Shown: positions 1 to 10,853 of the stretch, in pieces
How the letters are laid out: every line of letters begins with the position of its first letter
Position numbering within the stretch: position 1 is the stretch's first letter
DNA from: Asterochloris sp. CNOR1
Taxonomy: Eukaryota; Chlorophyta; Trebouxiophyceae; Trebouxiales; Trebouxiaceae
Length of the DNA stretch: 64,000 bases
Reading direction: 5' to 3'
NCBI GenBank assembly: GCA_963969365.1
Contig: OZ017751.1
Span: 2,542,001-2,606,000 of the forward strand
The notes under the pieces: generated by a model
Database searches by the model: none
Seen by the model: only the letters and a program-made list of their open reading frames with translations
What the model was told of the DNA's origin: nothing
Position numbers and translations under genes: made by a program

Positions 1-878
1 TGGCTCTGCACGGCAGACAGCAGGCTTTCTGGCATGCCAGCGCGTCTGTGCCTGGCGTGCACAGGTGCACAAAGCACAAAGCAGAGCTTGGTGCTGCTTG
101 CCAACACATTTGTGAGGTCCCATCGTTGGAAGCAGTAGTGCTGCATATCAGCGACAAGCAGTGGGTGTGCACGGTGGGATGCAGAGCCAGAGTCCTGCCG
201 GGCTGTGCAACAGCAGCCCGGAGCTGTGATGCTGAGATGCGACCCTGCTGGGCTTCTCACGGATTTACGCTACATACCTGCATTGGGCAGGCTGCTGCTG
301 TTCAGCAGCTCATTGAGCTCCGGGAAGAAGTTGACAATGTCATCTGGGCTGGTGAGGCCCCCCAGTTGCTCCATCAACATGGCTGGCACCGCCCTGATTG
401 CCTCCGAGCCTGCCAAACAGTCCTGAGCGCAAGAGACACGATGGTTTTGACCAGACCTTTCAGCCGTCTCAGCATTAATGCGCACACCATTGCTCTCAGC
501 AGCTGGGATTTGACGTATCTAGACTGCCCTGGCTGTGTGAGCCAGAGTTCAGGACCATAAGCTGGTGTTGGTTCAGTGGGGCCTTTCAGTGGCATGGCTC
601 AGCAGCACAGCTCACCTGCAGCTTGGTGATTAGCTGCATCAGGGTGGGCGCGCCTGTCGTGTCTGCCGCCTTGATTTCGCATAGCAGCAGGCTGCCTAGC
701 TTCTCAACATCTGTGGGAGTGGCGCACACCACCTGCAAGCAGGAGTATGCATGACTGATAAAAATGTCAGCAGGTTGCATCTGGTCACTGGCAGTAGGGT
801 CACCTGCAGGTCTGCAGGATTGAGGTATGCCCTCAGCAGGATGCAAAGGGACAGCTGGTGGGCCTGCAAGCTCTCCAT
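1..878 (-). CDS. APC5-like anaphase-promoting complex subunit, N-terminal part (runs off left edge)
   Basis: Three exons can be chained in frame on the minus strand: 878-804 (25 codons), 732-616 (39 codons) and 422-278 (48 codons plus one base). The start is ATG at 878. The first exon reads MESLQAHQLSLCILLRAYL, the second contains EKLGSLLLCEIKAAD and LMQLITKLQ, and the third contains SPDDIVNFFPELNELL. This order resembles the N-terminus of APC5: a helix ending in a VLLNEM-like stretch, a short LLLPLL-like helix, then a DMEQFFDDL-like segment. APC5 is a scaffold of the cyclosome, the ubiquitin ligase driving mitotic exit. The match is by remembered pattern only and only about 112 residues are visible, so the identity is tentative. 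I could not find the next exon between 1 and 277. All three donors are GT. Confidence 0.5.
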
Positions 879-1030
879 GCTTCAGTCACAGGATCCCACT
901 CGATGCCAGATTAGACAGCCCCCTGTAGCCTCTCCCCCCCGGGATCGATATATGTTGACTATAAATGTGACGAAGACCGCAAGTTCAACAAAGCCGTCGT
1001 GCATTGCAGCTGCAGCCGCCCTTCATCAGG
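879..1030. promoter_or_regulatory. Short divergent intergenic region between APC5-like gene and MGST3
   Basis: The two start codons (878 on minus, 1031 on plus) point away from each other and are only 152 bp apart, so both promoters and 5' UTRs must share this stretch unless further upstream exons exist. It holds a C-run near 935-940 and a short A/T-rich stretch around 945-965. No defined promoter element was recognised. Confidence 0.4.
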
Positions 1031-2217
1031 ATGGCGTTCGGGAATAAGCTACTGGGCCAGACCACTGATACCATTGTTCCCGCTGACTATGGACTCGTGC
1101 TCCTCACATTGTCAGCAGCAGTCATCCTGTGAGTGTCTGGCTGTTGCCCTGGCAGCTTCCTGCCTTTCCAGGGGCTGCCTCCCTGCCTGATGACAAGCCT
1201 GCATGCACCAGGTGGTGCAAGCTGATGACGGCACTCATGACCTCCCTTGGCTTGCAGGGCCAATGTCTGGATGAATTTGGTGATGGGTGGAGCTCGCAGG
1301 CGGTGCGTGGGCAGTTTTGATCTGGAACCTTCCTTGCTCTGGCATGCATTTGTCTCACCTGCTGTACAATGTTGCAGCTACAAGGTGCCTTATCCTAATG
1401 CCTACGCAGACCCTGCCAAGAATGAGCATGCTGACGCCTTCAACCGTGTCCAGGTGAGTCACCTGCATTGGTGCCGGCTGCTGCTGCTGCTGCTCATCTG
1501 CTAATGCACCCTGGCTCCCTGATGCTTGCTCATCGTGCTGCGAGGCTGTCAGAGCAAAGAATGTGCCTCGCTGCCAAGCTACTGAATGGAACCTGGCTTG
1601 CTGATGCTTGCTCTCAGGCTGTGTCTCACCTGCCGTTACGGCTCTTCTGTGTGCAGAGGGCCCACCAGAACACTCTGGAGGCTATGCCGGCTTTTGTAGG
1701 GCTGTTGATTACATCTGGGCTCAGGGTGAGCCCCCGTCCTGGTGGTGTGCCTGAGTCAAGTACACATGGAGCCGCAAGTGATCTCAGGCTGCATTCGAGG
1801 TCTGACCCGTACCAAAGGCACTTCCTGCCATGCTGCAGTGGCCTCGCCTGGCAGCTGGCATTGGCTTTGTGTGGATTGTGTGCAGAGTGGTGTACTTCCA
1901 GGCAAGTGATGGAGTGGAGCATGCTTGAGCTCAAAGGGGTCCCGTGCAAGCCTGGCTGCCACTGGTGCTGTGTTCTGCATTCTGCATGATGTGCTGCAAA
2001 AGGCCCTGAACAATTGCCTGCTTCAGCTGAGAGCGGCCCAGAGTCTGCTGCAAGCCGGCCTCCACATCAAGTCTCTGCCATGTGCATGCAGGGCTACCGC
2101 AGCAGTGTTAAGGGGAGGATGCCTGGCATGGGTCACTTCTTCTGCCTGTTGGCCCTCACCTTGTTGGACATTGTGTGGGGCGTGCAGCTGCTGCAGAAGG
2201 GCTACTATCAAAGCTGA
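1031..2217 (+). CDS. MGST3: Microsomal glutathione S-transferase 3 (MAPEG family)
   Basis: Six exons chain without a frame break: 1031-1128, 1258-1302, 1378-1453, 1657-1725, 1839-1901, 2092-2217. The product is a small four-helix membrane protein of about 158 residues, the usual MGST3 length. It opens with DYGLVLLTLSAAVILANVW, as MGST3 proteins do, continues with YKVPYPNAYAD, and carries the family signature RAHQNTLE at the start of exon 4, then a hydrophobic C-terminal helix LLALTLLDIVWGVQLL. MAPEG enzymes sit in the ER or outer mitochondrial membrane and conjugate glutathione to lipid hydroperoxides or reactive lipids. Intron 5 begins GCAAGT at 1902, so it is a GC-AG intron; all others are GT-AG. 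It is transcribed away from the APC5-like gene. Identification is confident; the exact substrate is not visible. Confidence 0.93.
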
Positions 2218-2442
2218 GCTGCAAAGTCAGACGAGTATGGTCCACTGTCTGACAACATTGCAACATGGCGAGAGTGTGCCCATAATGCCAGCAACAAGAA
2301 GGCTCCATGTCAGTTGAAAACCCCTGAATCTGCTATGCTCACAGATGGTCAATGCATGCACATGAGCGCATCAGTCAAAGTAGCATCACGCCTTCGTGTC
2401 TGCCATCTGATATCCCTCTGGCCTGCCTTGCCAGCAGACGTC

Positions 2443-4438
2443 ATGACTTTCACAAAGGCTTGCTGCGCACCTGGTGAGGGGCTTTTACGATGGCCTGAAT
2501 CCCCCAAAATATCCCCCCTCTTGCATGGGATGCATATGTACCATCTGTGAACTCCATATGTCAACTGATTGTGTTCAGGTGTGGAATGGGAGGGCACACC
2601 TCAGGGCAGAGTCAGGAAGATCGCAGCTGTTGATGGCTGGCTAAGCGTGTATCTGCAGGAGCCTAAGGGCCACCCATCCTCTGCAGTGGTACTGATCTCT
2701 GGTGCGCAGGCGTGCGCAGGGCGCCTTGGCTGCCTGGCTTTGCCAATGCCCTGCCCTGCAGCTGTCTGCCCGACACAGCAAGTGTGCTCCTACAGACGTC
2801 TTTGGTTATGAGAGCAAAAACCTCAGGATGCTGGCAGACGCCTATGCCAAGGAAGGTGGGGGGCATGGAGAAAATGCTCCATTGTTCACAAGTATATGCA
2901 TGATGTGCTGCAGGCCCCTGACACATGGGATTTTTCACATTTCTGCAGGGTACTTGGCAGTTGTCCCTGATCTGCTGAACAATGATCCTTTTTCCAAGTC
3001 AGGTGTTTGCTGCAGCCAGTGCCTCCCACTCTGTTGTCCATAAAGGGAGGTGCCTCTTGAGATCATCTGCTCTGCTGCACACCTCTCTGCAGTCACCTCC
3101 TCCCAAGTCTTCAAAGAGGACTCTAGGTGCTGACTACTGGACTGGCAGCCTCTTTGGCACATGTGCAGCAGCACCCACCCCTCCTGATGCATGTGCTGCA
3201 GGCATGACAGCATCTGTTGCCTGCATGACAACCTTTCTGGATGTCTCCAAAGCATCCTCTGGCGTATGCTGTTCTTGCAGCCTCGTCCCATGGGGGTTCA
3301 CGTGTTGACCTTGTGACCTGCATTCTTCGCAGATTACGGACAGGACAAGGAGAAACAGGAGAAGCTCTTTGCCTGGCTGAAGAAGCACCCTGTGAAAGAT
3401 GAGGGCGTCCACAAGCAGCTGGACTCGCTGTTTGAGGCGCTGCACAACCAGTACAGCATCAGCAAGCTCTTTGTGGAGGGCTTCTGCTGGGGGGGCAACT
3501 ACGCCTTGGAACTGGCTGCCACAGACAAAGTGAGGTTGTGCAGCTCACGCATGTTGCTGTCTGCATCCCGACGGGCCACATGTTCACAGCTGCTGGGGGG
3601 GGCAACTACGCCTCGCAACTGGCTGCTACCGACAAGGCGAGGCTGTGCAGCACACTCGATCGCTGTCTGCGGCCCTCATTCTCTCATGGACCACCGTCAC
3701 TCAGCTGCATGTGGCTCGATTTGACGACCTGGTCCCCCTTGAGTAGCTGCTGGAGGCCCCTCTCGTGGAGGCCATCCAGCAGTTTCATGCTTTCCTGCTT
3801 GCCTGCAGATCAATGCAGCAGTGGTGGTGCATGGTTCCTGAGTCAGGCCAGATGACGCCAGCAGGCAGCCCAAATCTTCTTGTCCGTCTGCAGATCGATG
3901 CCGCAGTGATCACACATGGGTCTCGGATGGAGCCTAGCCAGGTTGAGGCCATCAGGCAGCCTACTGCCTTTTTGTGGGCTGAGAGCGATGATCCAGAGTT
4001 GCTGAAGAAGGTCAGAGAGGTGAGTTGCCACCACCATTCATGGGAAGGCCGGTAGCAGTGGCCACAGTAGTTCGCAGCAAAGTCAGGCTGCAGCACTTTG
4101 ACCCCTGGTGCTACCCTGGTGCTGGATGCTGCTTGTGGTGCCTGCAGATCACAGAAAACAAGTCTCATGTGCCCAGCCTGGTCAAGATGTACCCTGGCAC
4201 CAAGCATGGCTTTGGGATCAGGGGCAGCTGGGACAACACAAAGCCCACAGATGACCCTTCAAACTCTGCGACCACTGCGGCAGCGCAGGAGGCTTTCGCA
4301 GATGCCTCCGACTTCTTCTCCCAGTGCAACTCTGGCTCCCCAAGTTGGGTCCAGAAAGGTCGCACTGCCGCCCTGGTGGCCGGAGTTGCCGCACTGGCCA
4401 TCTTTGCTGTGAAGGCGTTGCAGAGCGACAGGAAGTGA
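2443..4438 (+). CDS. Dienelactone hydrolase family protein with C-terminal membrane tail
   Basis: Seven exons: 2443-2473, 2579-2701, 2796-2855, 2949-3002, 3333-3529, 3894-4019, 4148-4438, summing to 882 nt (293 residues). The start MTFTKACCAPG is joined across intron 1 to VEWEGTPQG, the usual N-terminus of plant and fungal DLH proteins. ISDVFGYE and EGYLAVVPDLL follow. The nucleophile elbow EGFCWGGNYALE puts the catalytic Cys near residue 141; AESDD and TKHGF supply the likely Asp and His of the triad. DLH enzymes are alpha/beta hydrolases acting on dienelactones and related esters; the substrate here is unknown. Odd is the last part: a linker followed by AALVAGVAALAIFAVKAL and a basic end, which looks like a C-terminal membrane anchor. 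Intron 5 carries decayed copies of the flanking exon edges. Confidence 0.92.
3597..3652 (+). repeat. Pseudo-exon: copy of DLH exon 5 end plus donor
   Basis: This stretch repeats 3490-3545 (the GGNYALELAATDK end of exon 5 plus the first bases of the intron) with scattered substitutions and about 107 bp spacing. The donor GTGAGG of the real exon reads GCGAGG in the copy. It lies inside the intron, directly downstream of the functional junction. Confidence 0.85.
3803..3836 (+). repeat. Pseudo-exon: copy of DLH exon 6 start plus acceptor
   Basis: CTGCAG followed by ATCAATGCAGCAGTGG-like sequence repeats the real acceptor and exon start at 3888-3921 (ATCGATGCCGCAGTGA), about 85 bp upstream of it. 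Using it as an exon start would soon meet the TGA at about 3838. Confidence 0.8.
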
Positions 4439-5178
4439 CCACCCCGCTGGACCCTTCATGCAGTACACTGCATTGATGCACCACTCAAGTAGCCCACTCA
4501 AGTAAATTGCCGTGACACTAATGTCAGTGAATGATGAAAGTAAGTGGCCGCTGAAGCGCTTTGAGACTTGCAAAGTTGCTGGAGCAGTTGATAGGTGCTT
4601 TTCCCACATATGCATAACTTATACCATGCAAGACCCGAGGTTGCAGAACTGCTCAGGCCATTTGATTGCCAGCAACACTCCACCCTGATAGCTGGCCACC
4701 TTTGTTGCGTCAGTCCTGCTGTGCCACCTATGGTGTACCCTCTGCTGCTCGCAGCAACCCTTCACTTCTGCCACACGCCCGTTCTTAGCTGATGTCTACA
4801 CTGTGCCTCCTTCACCATGCATAGCTGCAGAACTCTTGAGGTAGGCATCTGAAGCCTGAATTGCTGGATGCATGGCACCTACCCTGACATGGCATAACAG
4901 GCTGCTGGGAGGCATGCAGCGGCCCCTCGGAGGGCAGAGCTTCATGACAGACAACCCTCAACATCATCTACATCCACCCACAACTGTCCATTGTTGCGCT
5001 TCAAGCTCGGGGTGCAGGTCGTTCTTGTAGGCTTCAGCCAGAGAGTTCGGTGTGCCAGCTGTGTCTGCAGCCTGGGCCCGAAGGGTGAGGACATGCTGCA
5101 AGACGCCAGGGTGCAGTGGGCATGAAAGAGATGCTCGACATCCAAGCGTGCTATTGCAGCATTTTATGCATGTAGATC
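4439..5178. other. Intergenic region between DLH gene and glutamate 5-kinase gene
   Basis: I see only short, uncorroborated ORFs here. It should hold the 3' UTR of the upstream gene and the promoter and 5' UTR of the next one, both on the plus strand. No clear TGTAA polyadenylation signal or other element was recognised. Confidence 0.5.
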
Positions 5179-8100
5179 ATGCAGGCGGTGGCCACCGCAG
5201 CAGGCAAATCCCAATGTGACATCGAAGACATGGGCCTGACAGTTGTGATCAAAGTTGGCACATCCAGTCTGATTCGGGCTGAGCACAACAGTCTAAGCCT
5301 GGGGAACCTGGCCAAGCTCTGTGAAGCCATCAGGGACCTGGAAAGCAGAGGTGATTGCATTTCCTGCTGCTAACTGTTAGTGACTAGAAAGGGCTCTCTT
5401 CTCTGATTGAGCAGCTGTATGTCCCCATGCAGGGCACCATGTGGTGGTGGTCTCCAGTGGTGCTGTAGGGGTTGGCTGCCTCAAGCTGAAGCTGCAGAAA
5501 AGACCCAAGGAACTTGCTGCACGCCAGGCCCTGGCTGCAGTGGGGCAGCTGCAGCTGATGCGATACTATGAGGACTTCCTGACAGCTCTGGGGCTGGTGA
5601 GCTTGACCATGGCTGCGTGCACTGCTGCAGCTGTATGCCCGCACTTGACAAGCAGGGGGCGTACCATGCAGTGCACTGTGCGGGCTCTCAGATGCCAGGT
5701 AGCATTTGACTTGGTGCTGTGCGGCAAGCTGCTGGTGACAGCTCATGTGCGGCTGGGCAAGCCTTGCTGATGTGAGAGGAATGTTGTGTGGGAGACATCT
5801 CAGCATGCAGCTGTCCCATCCTGGATGATGTCCATGACCTCCCGTACGCTGCCCTCTTCTTGCAGACCTGCGCCCAGGTGCTGCTGACTCTGGACAGTCT
5901 GGCAAGATCAGGGCTAGTACGTCAAGCAAGCTGCAGCTCCTTAACACTTCGTCTGTCTGCCCTCAGCCTTGATCAGCTGTAGACTGACGCTTAGGTGGCG
6001 CCACCCCTCATAGAGCACAGCTCCCAGCATGCCTCGCTGGTCACGCCTGATCCATGCCTGCAGACCTGCGCTCAGGTGCTGCTGACCCTGGACAACCTGG
6101 CTAATCGGGGCCAGTATCTGAATGCGCGGTCCACCTTCCAGAGTCTGCTGGCCATGGGGGCAGTGCCCATTGTGAACGAGAACGACACCGTGGCTGTTGA
6201 GGAGCTGCGTTTTGGTGACAACGATACCCTGTCTGCGCAGGCAAGGCGCTGCATTCGGTCAATGCGTTGCATTCGGTCAATTGATGGTGCTATTGGGCAA
6301 CCTTGGGCATGTGCTTGGCTTGATCCCATCATGTTTCCATGGCTGACCCTGGGGCCGGAGGGCTCAAAGGGTCCCCTGTTGTGGTGTCTAGCTGCAAGCA
6401 AGGGGCATGAGGATGCCTGCAAACGTAACAGGCTGTCACATCCTGTTCAGGAGCTGTGCTTGGCACATCACTCCCACAACTCTCTCCTGCTGGTGGCAGG
6501 TGGCTATGCAGGCAGGCTTTGAATGCTGCTCTGTCGGTCAGCACAGTATCCAGCGTGCCATCAAAGATTTCTTTGCTGGTGACAGGTGGCCACGCTGGTG
6601 GAGGCTGACTGGTTGTTCCTTCTGACTGATGTGGACTTCTTGTACACGGCAAATCCTGCCACCAACCCGGCAGCCGTGCCGATTCAGGAGGTGCACAACA
6701 TTGCAGACCTTCAGGTTAGTTGACCAGCCTGAAGGCGCTGGAAGGCAGGCTGCAGACATGCAGGCCAAGCTTCAGAAATCCACTGTTCCTCAAGCAGGAG
6801 TGCTGCCAGCCTGAGCCCACCGCCAGGCACGCATGAGGTCTCCCTGGTTGACTCGATCCCCGGCACACACACCACACTCCTCAAGGAAACGTCACGCTGC
6901 AGCCAGAAGGACCTGCTTGCTGTGCATACGCCCCTACAGACATGTGGGTGCTGATGGAAGCCAAATTGAGACAAGGGCTGCTCGCCCTGCACGCATGCCT
7001 GGAGCCATTGAGCATCAACCCTACATGGGAAACAAGGATGCCACCTTGACAGGCAATAGTGCTTTCTTGATGGCCCGCTGCAGGCTCGCTGCCAGCAGAC
7101 ACCCACCATGGCTGCTGCTGCAGGCGGACACAACCACACAGGGCACCCAGTGGGGAACGGGGGGCATGGCCACCAAGCTCACGGCTGCCCGCATCGCGAC
7201 TGCAGCAGGGTGCCACACGGTCATATGCAGGGCGTCACTGCCAGAGAACATTGTCCGAGTGCTGGATGGCCACCGCTTGGGTACCATTTTCTATCCACAC
7301 CCACAGGCCCTCAGGTGGGACAGTCAGCCGCAGTGCAGCGCCGCCCCCCTTATGCATTGCTGTTAGCCCTGCCTGCACCTGCCAGCCCTCAGGCGGAATT
7401 GGAACTGCACCAGGGGCCAGACTGGCAAGCATGCATAGACTAACAGCAGGCTGTGATTTGGCGTGCAGCCTGCTCAAGGACACGCTGCCATCATGGGCAC
7501 CGCCGTCACCCTCACTGGTGTTTTGCCGCAAATCAGCCTAAGTCAGTGGCTGTTGCTGCACCTCACAAGCATCAACAACCCCTTGAGCAGCTGCCCATGT
7601 CGGGCCCGTGAGAACATCTGGACCTTTGCAATGACCGCAGACGCTGTAGATGCTGTCACTTCCTCTGAAGGGCACCCAGTTGCTGGACGCTCAGCTTTCT
7701 GCAGCAGGGCAGGCTGCAGCAAGAGTCTCGGCACATATGCTAAATGGTCCACTTCACACATCTTGCAGGGGCCTCAAGCGCTGGATACTCTCAGTGCCGG
7801 TGAAGGGTGCCCTGCTGCCAGAATGTCAGGGGAGCCAGCCAGGGCTGCACAACCCCTGTTCTTCTGACACAGCACATCCACCACACATGTCTGCAGAAGC
7901 CGCAAGCACTACCTTGTGCACTAGCAGCGATAGCAGGAGGTGCCCGGCTGCAGGACGCTCAGCAAGCCAAGCTACAGCTTCTGTCCTGGCACAGGTGCTC
8001 AGGTCTCCACCGCACACGCCTGCAGGGGCCGCATGCGCTGGATGCTGTCAAAGCCGGTGAAGGGCGCCCTGTGGCTGGATGCCGTAACAGAATGCCCCTG

Positions 8101-9829
8101 GTGCGACTTGCACAAGTACAACAATGCCAGTGCACACTCCTGCAGGGGCCGCAAGCGCTGGATACTCTCTGTGCCGGTGAAGGGTGCCCTGCTGCTGGAC
8201 GCCGGCGCTGTGCGGGCAATTCGCGACCGTGCGAAGTCACTGTTCTCGGCCGGCATCGTGAAGGTGGTCGGCGACTTTGCTGCCCAGGACGCAGTGTCCC
8301 TGTGCGATGAGGACGGCGCAGAGTTTGGGCGGGGGCTGTGCAATTACAGGCATGACGAGGTTGCTCGGGTGCAGGTGGGCGTTGCTGGTGGGTGCAGGCT
8401 GCTGTGCTTGGCTCAGCCAAGTTTCTGCCTGTGTCATGAGTCAGAGAGGCAGCCAGAGCCCAGGTGGGCTCAGTGTCATTGTGCTGAATGTTTGTCTGAG
8501 AGGGCATGCAGCTCTGAGCATGGCAAGGTGGCAGCAGGCCAAATGGGTACTGTTGACATGGGCAGGGTGGATTGCCCTGCAATAGGCAGCCACAGCATGC
8601 GCTAAATGGTATGGGTCGGGCTGGGGCTCTGCAACAGCCCGGCATGACAAGGGCCCCGCTCACTTCTTCTGTCAGGCAGAGAGACCTGCTTCCCCTCCCG
8701 CAGCCCCTGTGTGGCACCTTTGGGGCCTGCAGCCTGCAGGTCTCCTCCAGCGGCACCCGCCTGCAGAACGATATGGCCAATCAGAGAAGCAGTCACATGC
8801 AGACTAGAGGCCCAGTCTGGCAGCACCTGCCTTGGGAAACCCATCTCGCGTTTCCATGAGATGCAACTGCCTGCTGACACTGGCTGAAGCAGGCCCCCAC
8901 CCAGAACACCTGAGTGCAGTGCAGCTCCAGCGTTCTTATATACATCCTGGGGGTCACTGTCTGCAAGGATTCTTGCGGCAGCACCTGCCTGCAAAACATA
9001 AAAAGCTGATTGCTGAGCTGTAGATTCAGCAGCGCTTTTGTGGGCCTCCTGGGGCACCCTGCCTCAGGCGGTGCAATTGCCCAAGATGCAGCAGCCTGCT
9101 GAGATCAAGACACAGAGGCAGGCGCTCCACTCACAGACGCTCTGCCTGCCAGATGGATCCAGCTGCGCCTTTGAGGACCTCTTGGGGCTCTTCCAGCAGC
9201 ACCCTCCCTATTAGGCGTTATGTTAGAGCTAGCTGTGTGCCAGTCCTGTCCAGCAGCGTCCCTGTGGACCTCTTAGGAGTCTACCTGCAGCACCCAACCT
9301 AAACCTTTGGCTGGCTTTACAGGGTCGCTCCAGCAGTGCCTTTATGGACCTCCTGGGCAGTTGGGGCTCGGAGGAAATCATGCACCGCAACAACATCAGC
9401 CTGACTGTGGTTAGGGAGCGCTCCTTTGACAACCTGCTGGCAGGGGACGACATTGTGCGGGACAGTCTTGAATCAGGCACCATGCTCAGCCCACGGCAGC
9501 TCAATAGCGCTGGCAACGGTCAGCAGCACCAGCTGCAAGTGGGGAGGATTGCAGTGGCTGGCGATGCTGCGGCTGCAGCTGCAGGGTGGCGCGCGCAGAC
9601 GCCTGAGAACCAGCCTCAGGTGGACATGCTGCCCAAAAAGCACTTCTTGGAGTGGTGTTGTGCAACATCTGGGTGCCCAAGGCTTTGGGGCGCTCTTGGG
9701 CTGCATGCGTGTGACAACCTTGCAGTGGCCTGGTGCCGAACCATCAAATACAGCTGGCCAGCTCTGCTCAAGCAGGCTCTCCATGGCAGTGGCAATAGAC
9801 GTCGCGCTTGGCCTCAAGCTTTTGCATGA
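5179..9829 (+). CDS. proB: Glutamate 5-kinase with PUA domain (stand-alone ProB type)
   Basis: Seven exons: 5179-5350, 5433-5596, 6064-6240, 6586-6714, 7124-7314, 8146-8374, 9323-9829. The amino acid kinase domain shows [37 protein letters not shown] with [23 protein letters not shown] and [15 protein letters not shown]. After that come [12 protein letters not shown] and a PUA-like part ending near EEIMHRNNI. The enzyme phosphorylates glutamate at the gamma position, the first step of proline synthesis. There is no glutamyl-phosphate reductase domain downstream, unlike land-plant P5CS, so ProA should be encoded elsewhere. The open frame continues about 140 codons past the usual end; that tail is low in recognisable features and may be wrong if a last intron was missed. 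Intron 3 starts GCAAGG (6241), a GC-AG intron. Introns 2, 5 and 6 contain decayed exon copies. Confidence 0.92.
5862..5916 (+). repeat. Pseudo-exon: copy of glutamate 5-kinase exon 3 start
   Basis: Acceptor plus the first about 48 nt of exon 3 ([10 protein letters not shown]...) are repeated here, some 196 bp upstream of the functional exon at 6064. The copy keeps an AG acceptor and the frame for about 16 codons, then diverges and lacks the rest of the exon. Confidence 0.88.
7635..8095 (+). repeat. Tandem array of decayed copies of glutamate 5-kinase exon 6 start
   Basis: Four degenerate copies of the acceptor and first about 65 nt of exon 6 begin near 7641, 7769, 7897 and 8026; the functional exon begins at 8146. 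Spacings are about 128, 128, 129 and 120 bp. The 7769 and 8026 copies are very similar to the functional one (GGGGCC..CAAGCGCTGGATACTC type), the other two are more eroded. All keep a CAG before the exon-like part. Confidence 0.9.
9020..9282 (+). repeat. Array of decayed copies of glutamate 5-kinase exon 7 start
   Basis: Three degenerate copies of the segment encoding [11 protein letters not shown] lie near 9025-9060, 9150-9190 and 9249-9281, upstream of the real exon start at 9323. Each retains a core close to TGGACCTCCTGGG. Spacings are roughly 133, 90 and 81 bp. Confidence 0.75.
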
Positions 9830-10853
9830 CACTGGTATAATGATTTGGCCATGGCTGTCTGAAACCCACCAAACAACACCTGCCTTAGGTGCCAAACAGG
9901 TGCAGGCAGGCCCGGGGATGCCGCTTTTGATGGAGCAGAGGGAGGCTGCAACAGACCAGGCGGCCCGCAGGATGCCGGTGCCACCGCCAGCTGCAGCTGC
10001 TGGGGAGCGCAGAATGTCTTCAGCCCGCCAGCACCCGTCAGCACCCCAGGTGTGCGCTGCCGTGCAGGCTGACTGTCACCAGGAAAATCTCTAGCGCAGG
10101 GTGTCTGCAGCACAGCAGCATCCAGGTCAGTCCTGCAGGAGGCATCCTGGTGGCAGACTCCGCAAATGCCAGAACCCCCTTTTGGCTCCAGGTAGCAGCC
10201 TCAAGAGGATGCCAATATAATAGCCTGCTGTTTTTATGCTGTCTGATGACTGCCAAGGTTGCCTGAAGCTGGGTGGACTGCTGTGCAGGGCCAAACCCAA
10301 CAGGTGTGGGCCCCACCTGCCCAAGAACAGCAGGACCAGAATCAGGATCCTTGTCACGCTCAACAGGCAAGTATTGATGAGGTACAGCGTCAAATGTTGG
10401 GCCTGATGGAAGGATGGCAGCAGCCAGCACCAGGCAGGCAGCCACCATGATGCTCTGGGCTTCCCCACGGCAACCTTAGACGCTAATCTGGGCCACCTGA
10501 TGTGGGCGCTAGAAAGGTGCCCTGCGTGAAGGAGTATGAGAGCTGCTCTGTATCTGAGCGGCGAGTGGATACATGGAGAGAGGAAACAATGGAAGGAGGT
10601 CAGGTGCTCTGCAACCAGAGAAGCAGCATACCCCAACTGATACCAATTGCGCAAGATGCCATGCATCCAACACTCTCATCTCAACAAGATTGGCAATGAT
10701 TGTCTGTACCAGGGCAACGAATGCAAGTAGTCTTGTGAAAAAGTGCCAGTCCAAAGCATTGAGCCCGAGAGATATTTTACAAGATACACATCAGCATACA
10801 AGCAGGAGGGGAGCACAGGTGTGGGGGAGTGAGAGGGAGGGGAAGAGAGGATC
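9830..10853. other. Convergent intergenic region
   Basis: This lies between the ends of the glutamate 5-kinase gene (plus) and the coiled-coil membrane gene (minus). Open frames on both strands are short and lack family signatures or consistent splice junctions. It probably consists of the two 3' UTRs and spacer. Confidence 0.5.
10777..10781 (-). terminator. Putative polyadenylation signal TGTAA
   Basis: TTACA on the plus strand reads TGTAA on the minus strand, 73 nt past the stop codon of the minus-strand gene ending at 10854. TGTAA is the usual poly(A) signal of chlorophyte nuclear genes. A five-base match can arise by chance. Confidence 0.45.

Noticed and set aside
7959-8780. 273-codon open frame on the minus strand
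   Set aside because: It overlaps the glutamate 5-kinase exon 6 and its repeat copies in antisense; its Pro/Arg-rich content follows from the GC-rich repeat.
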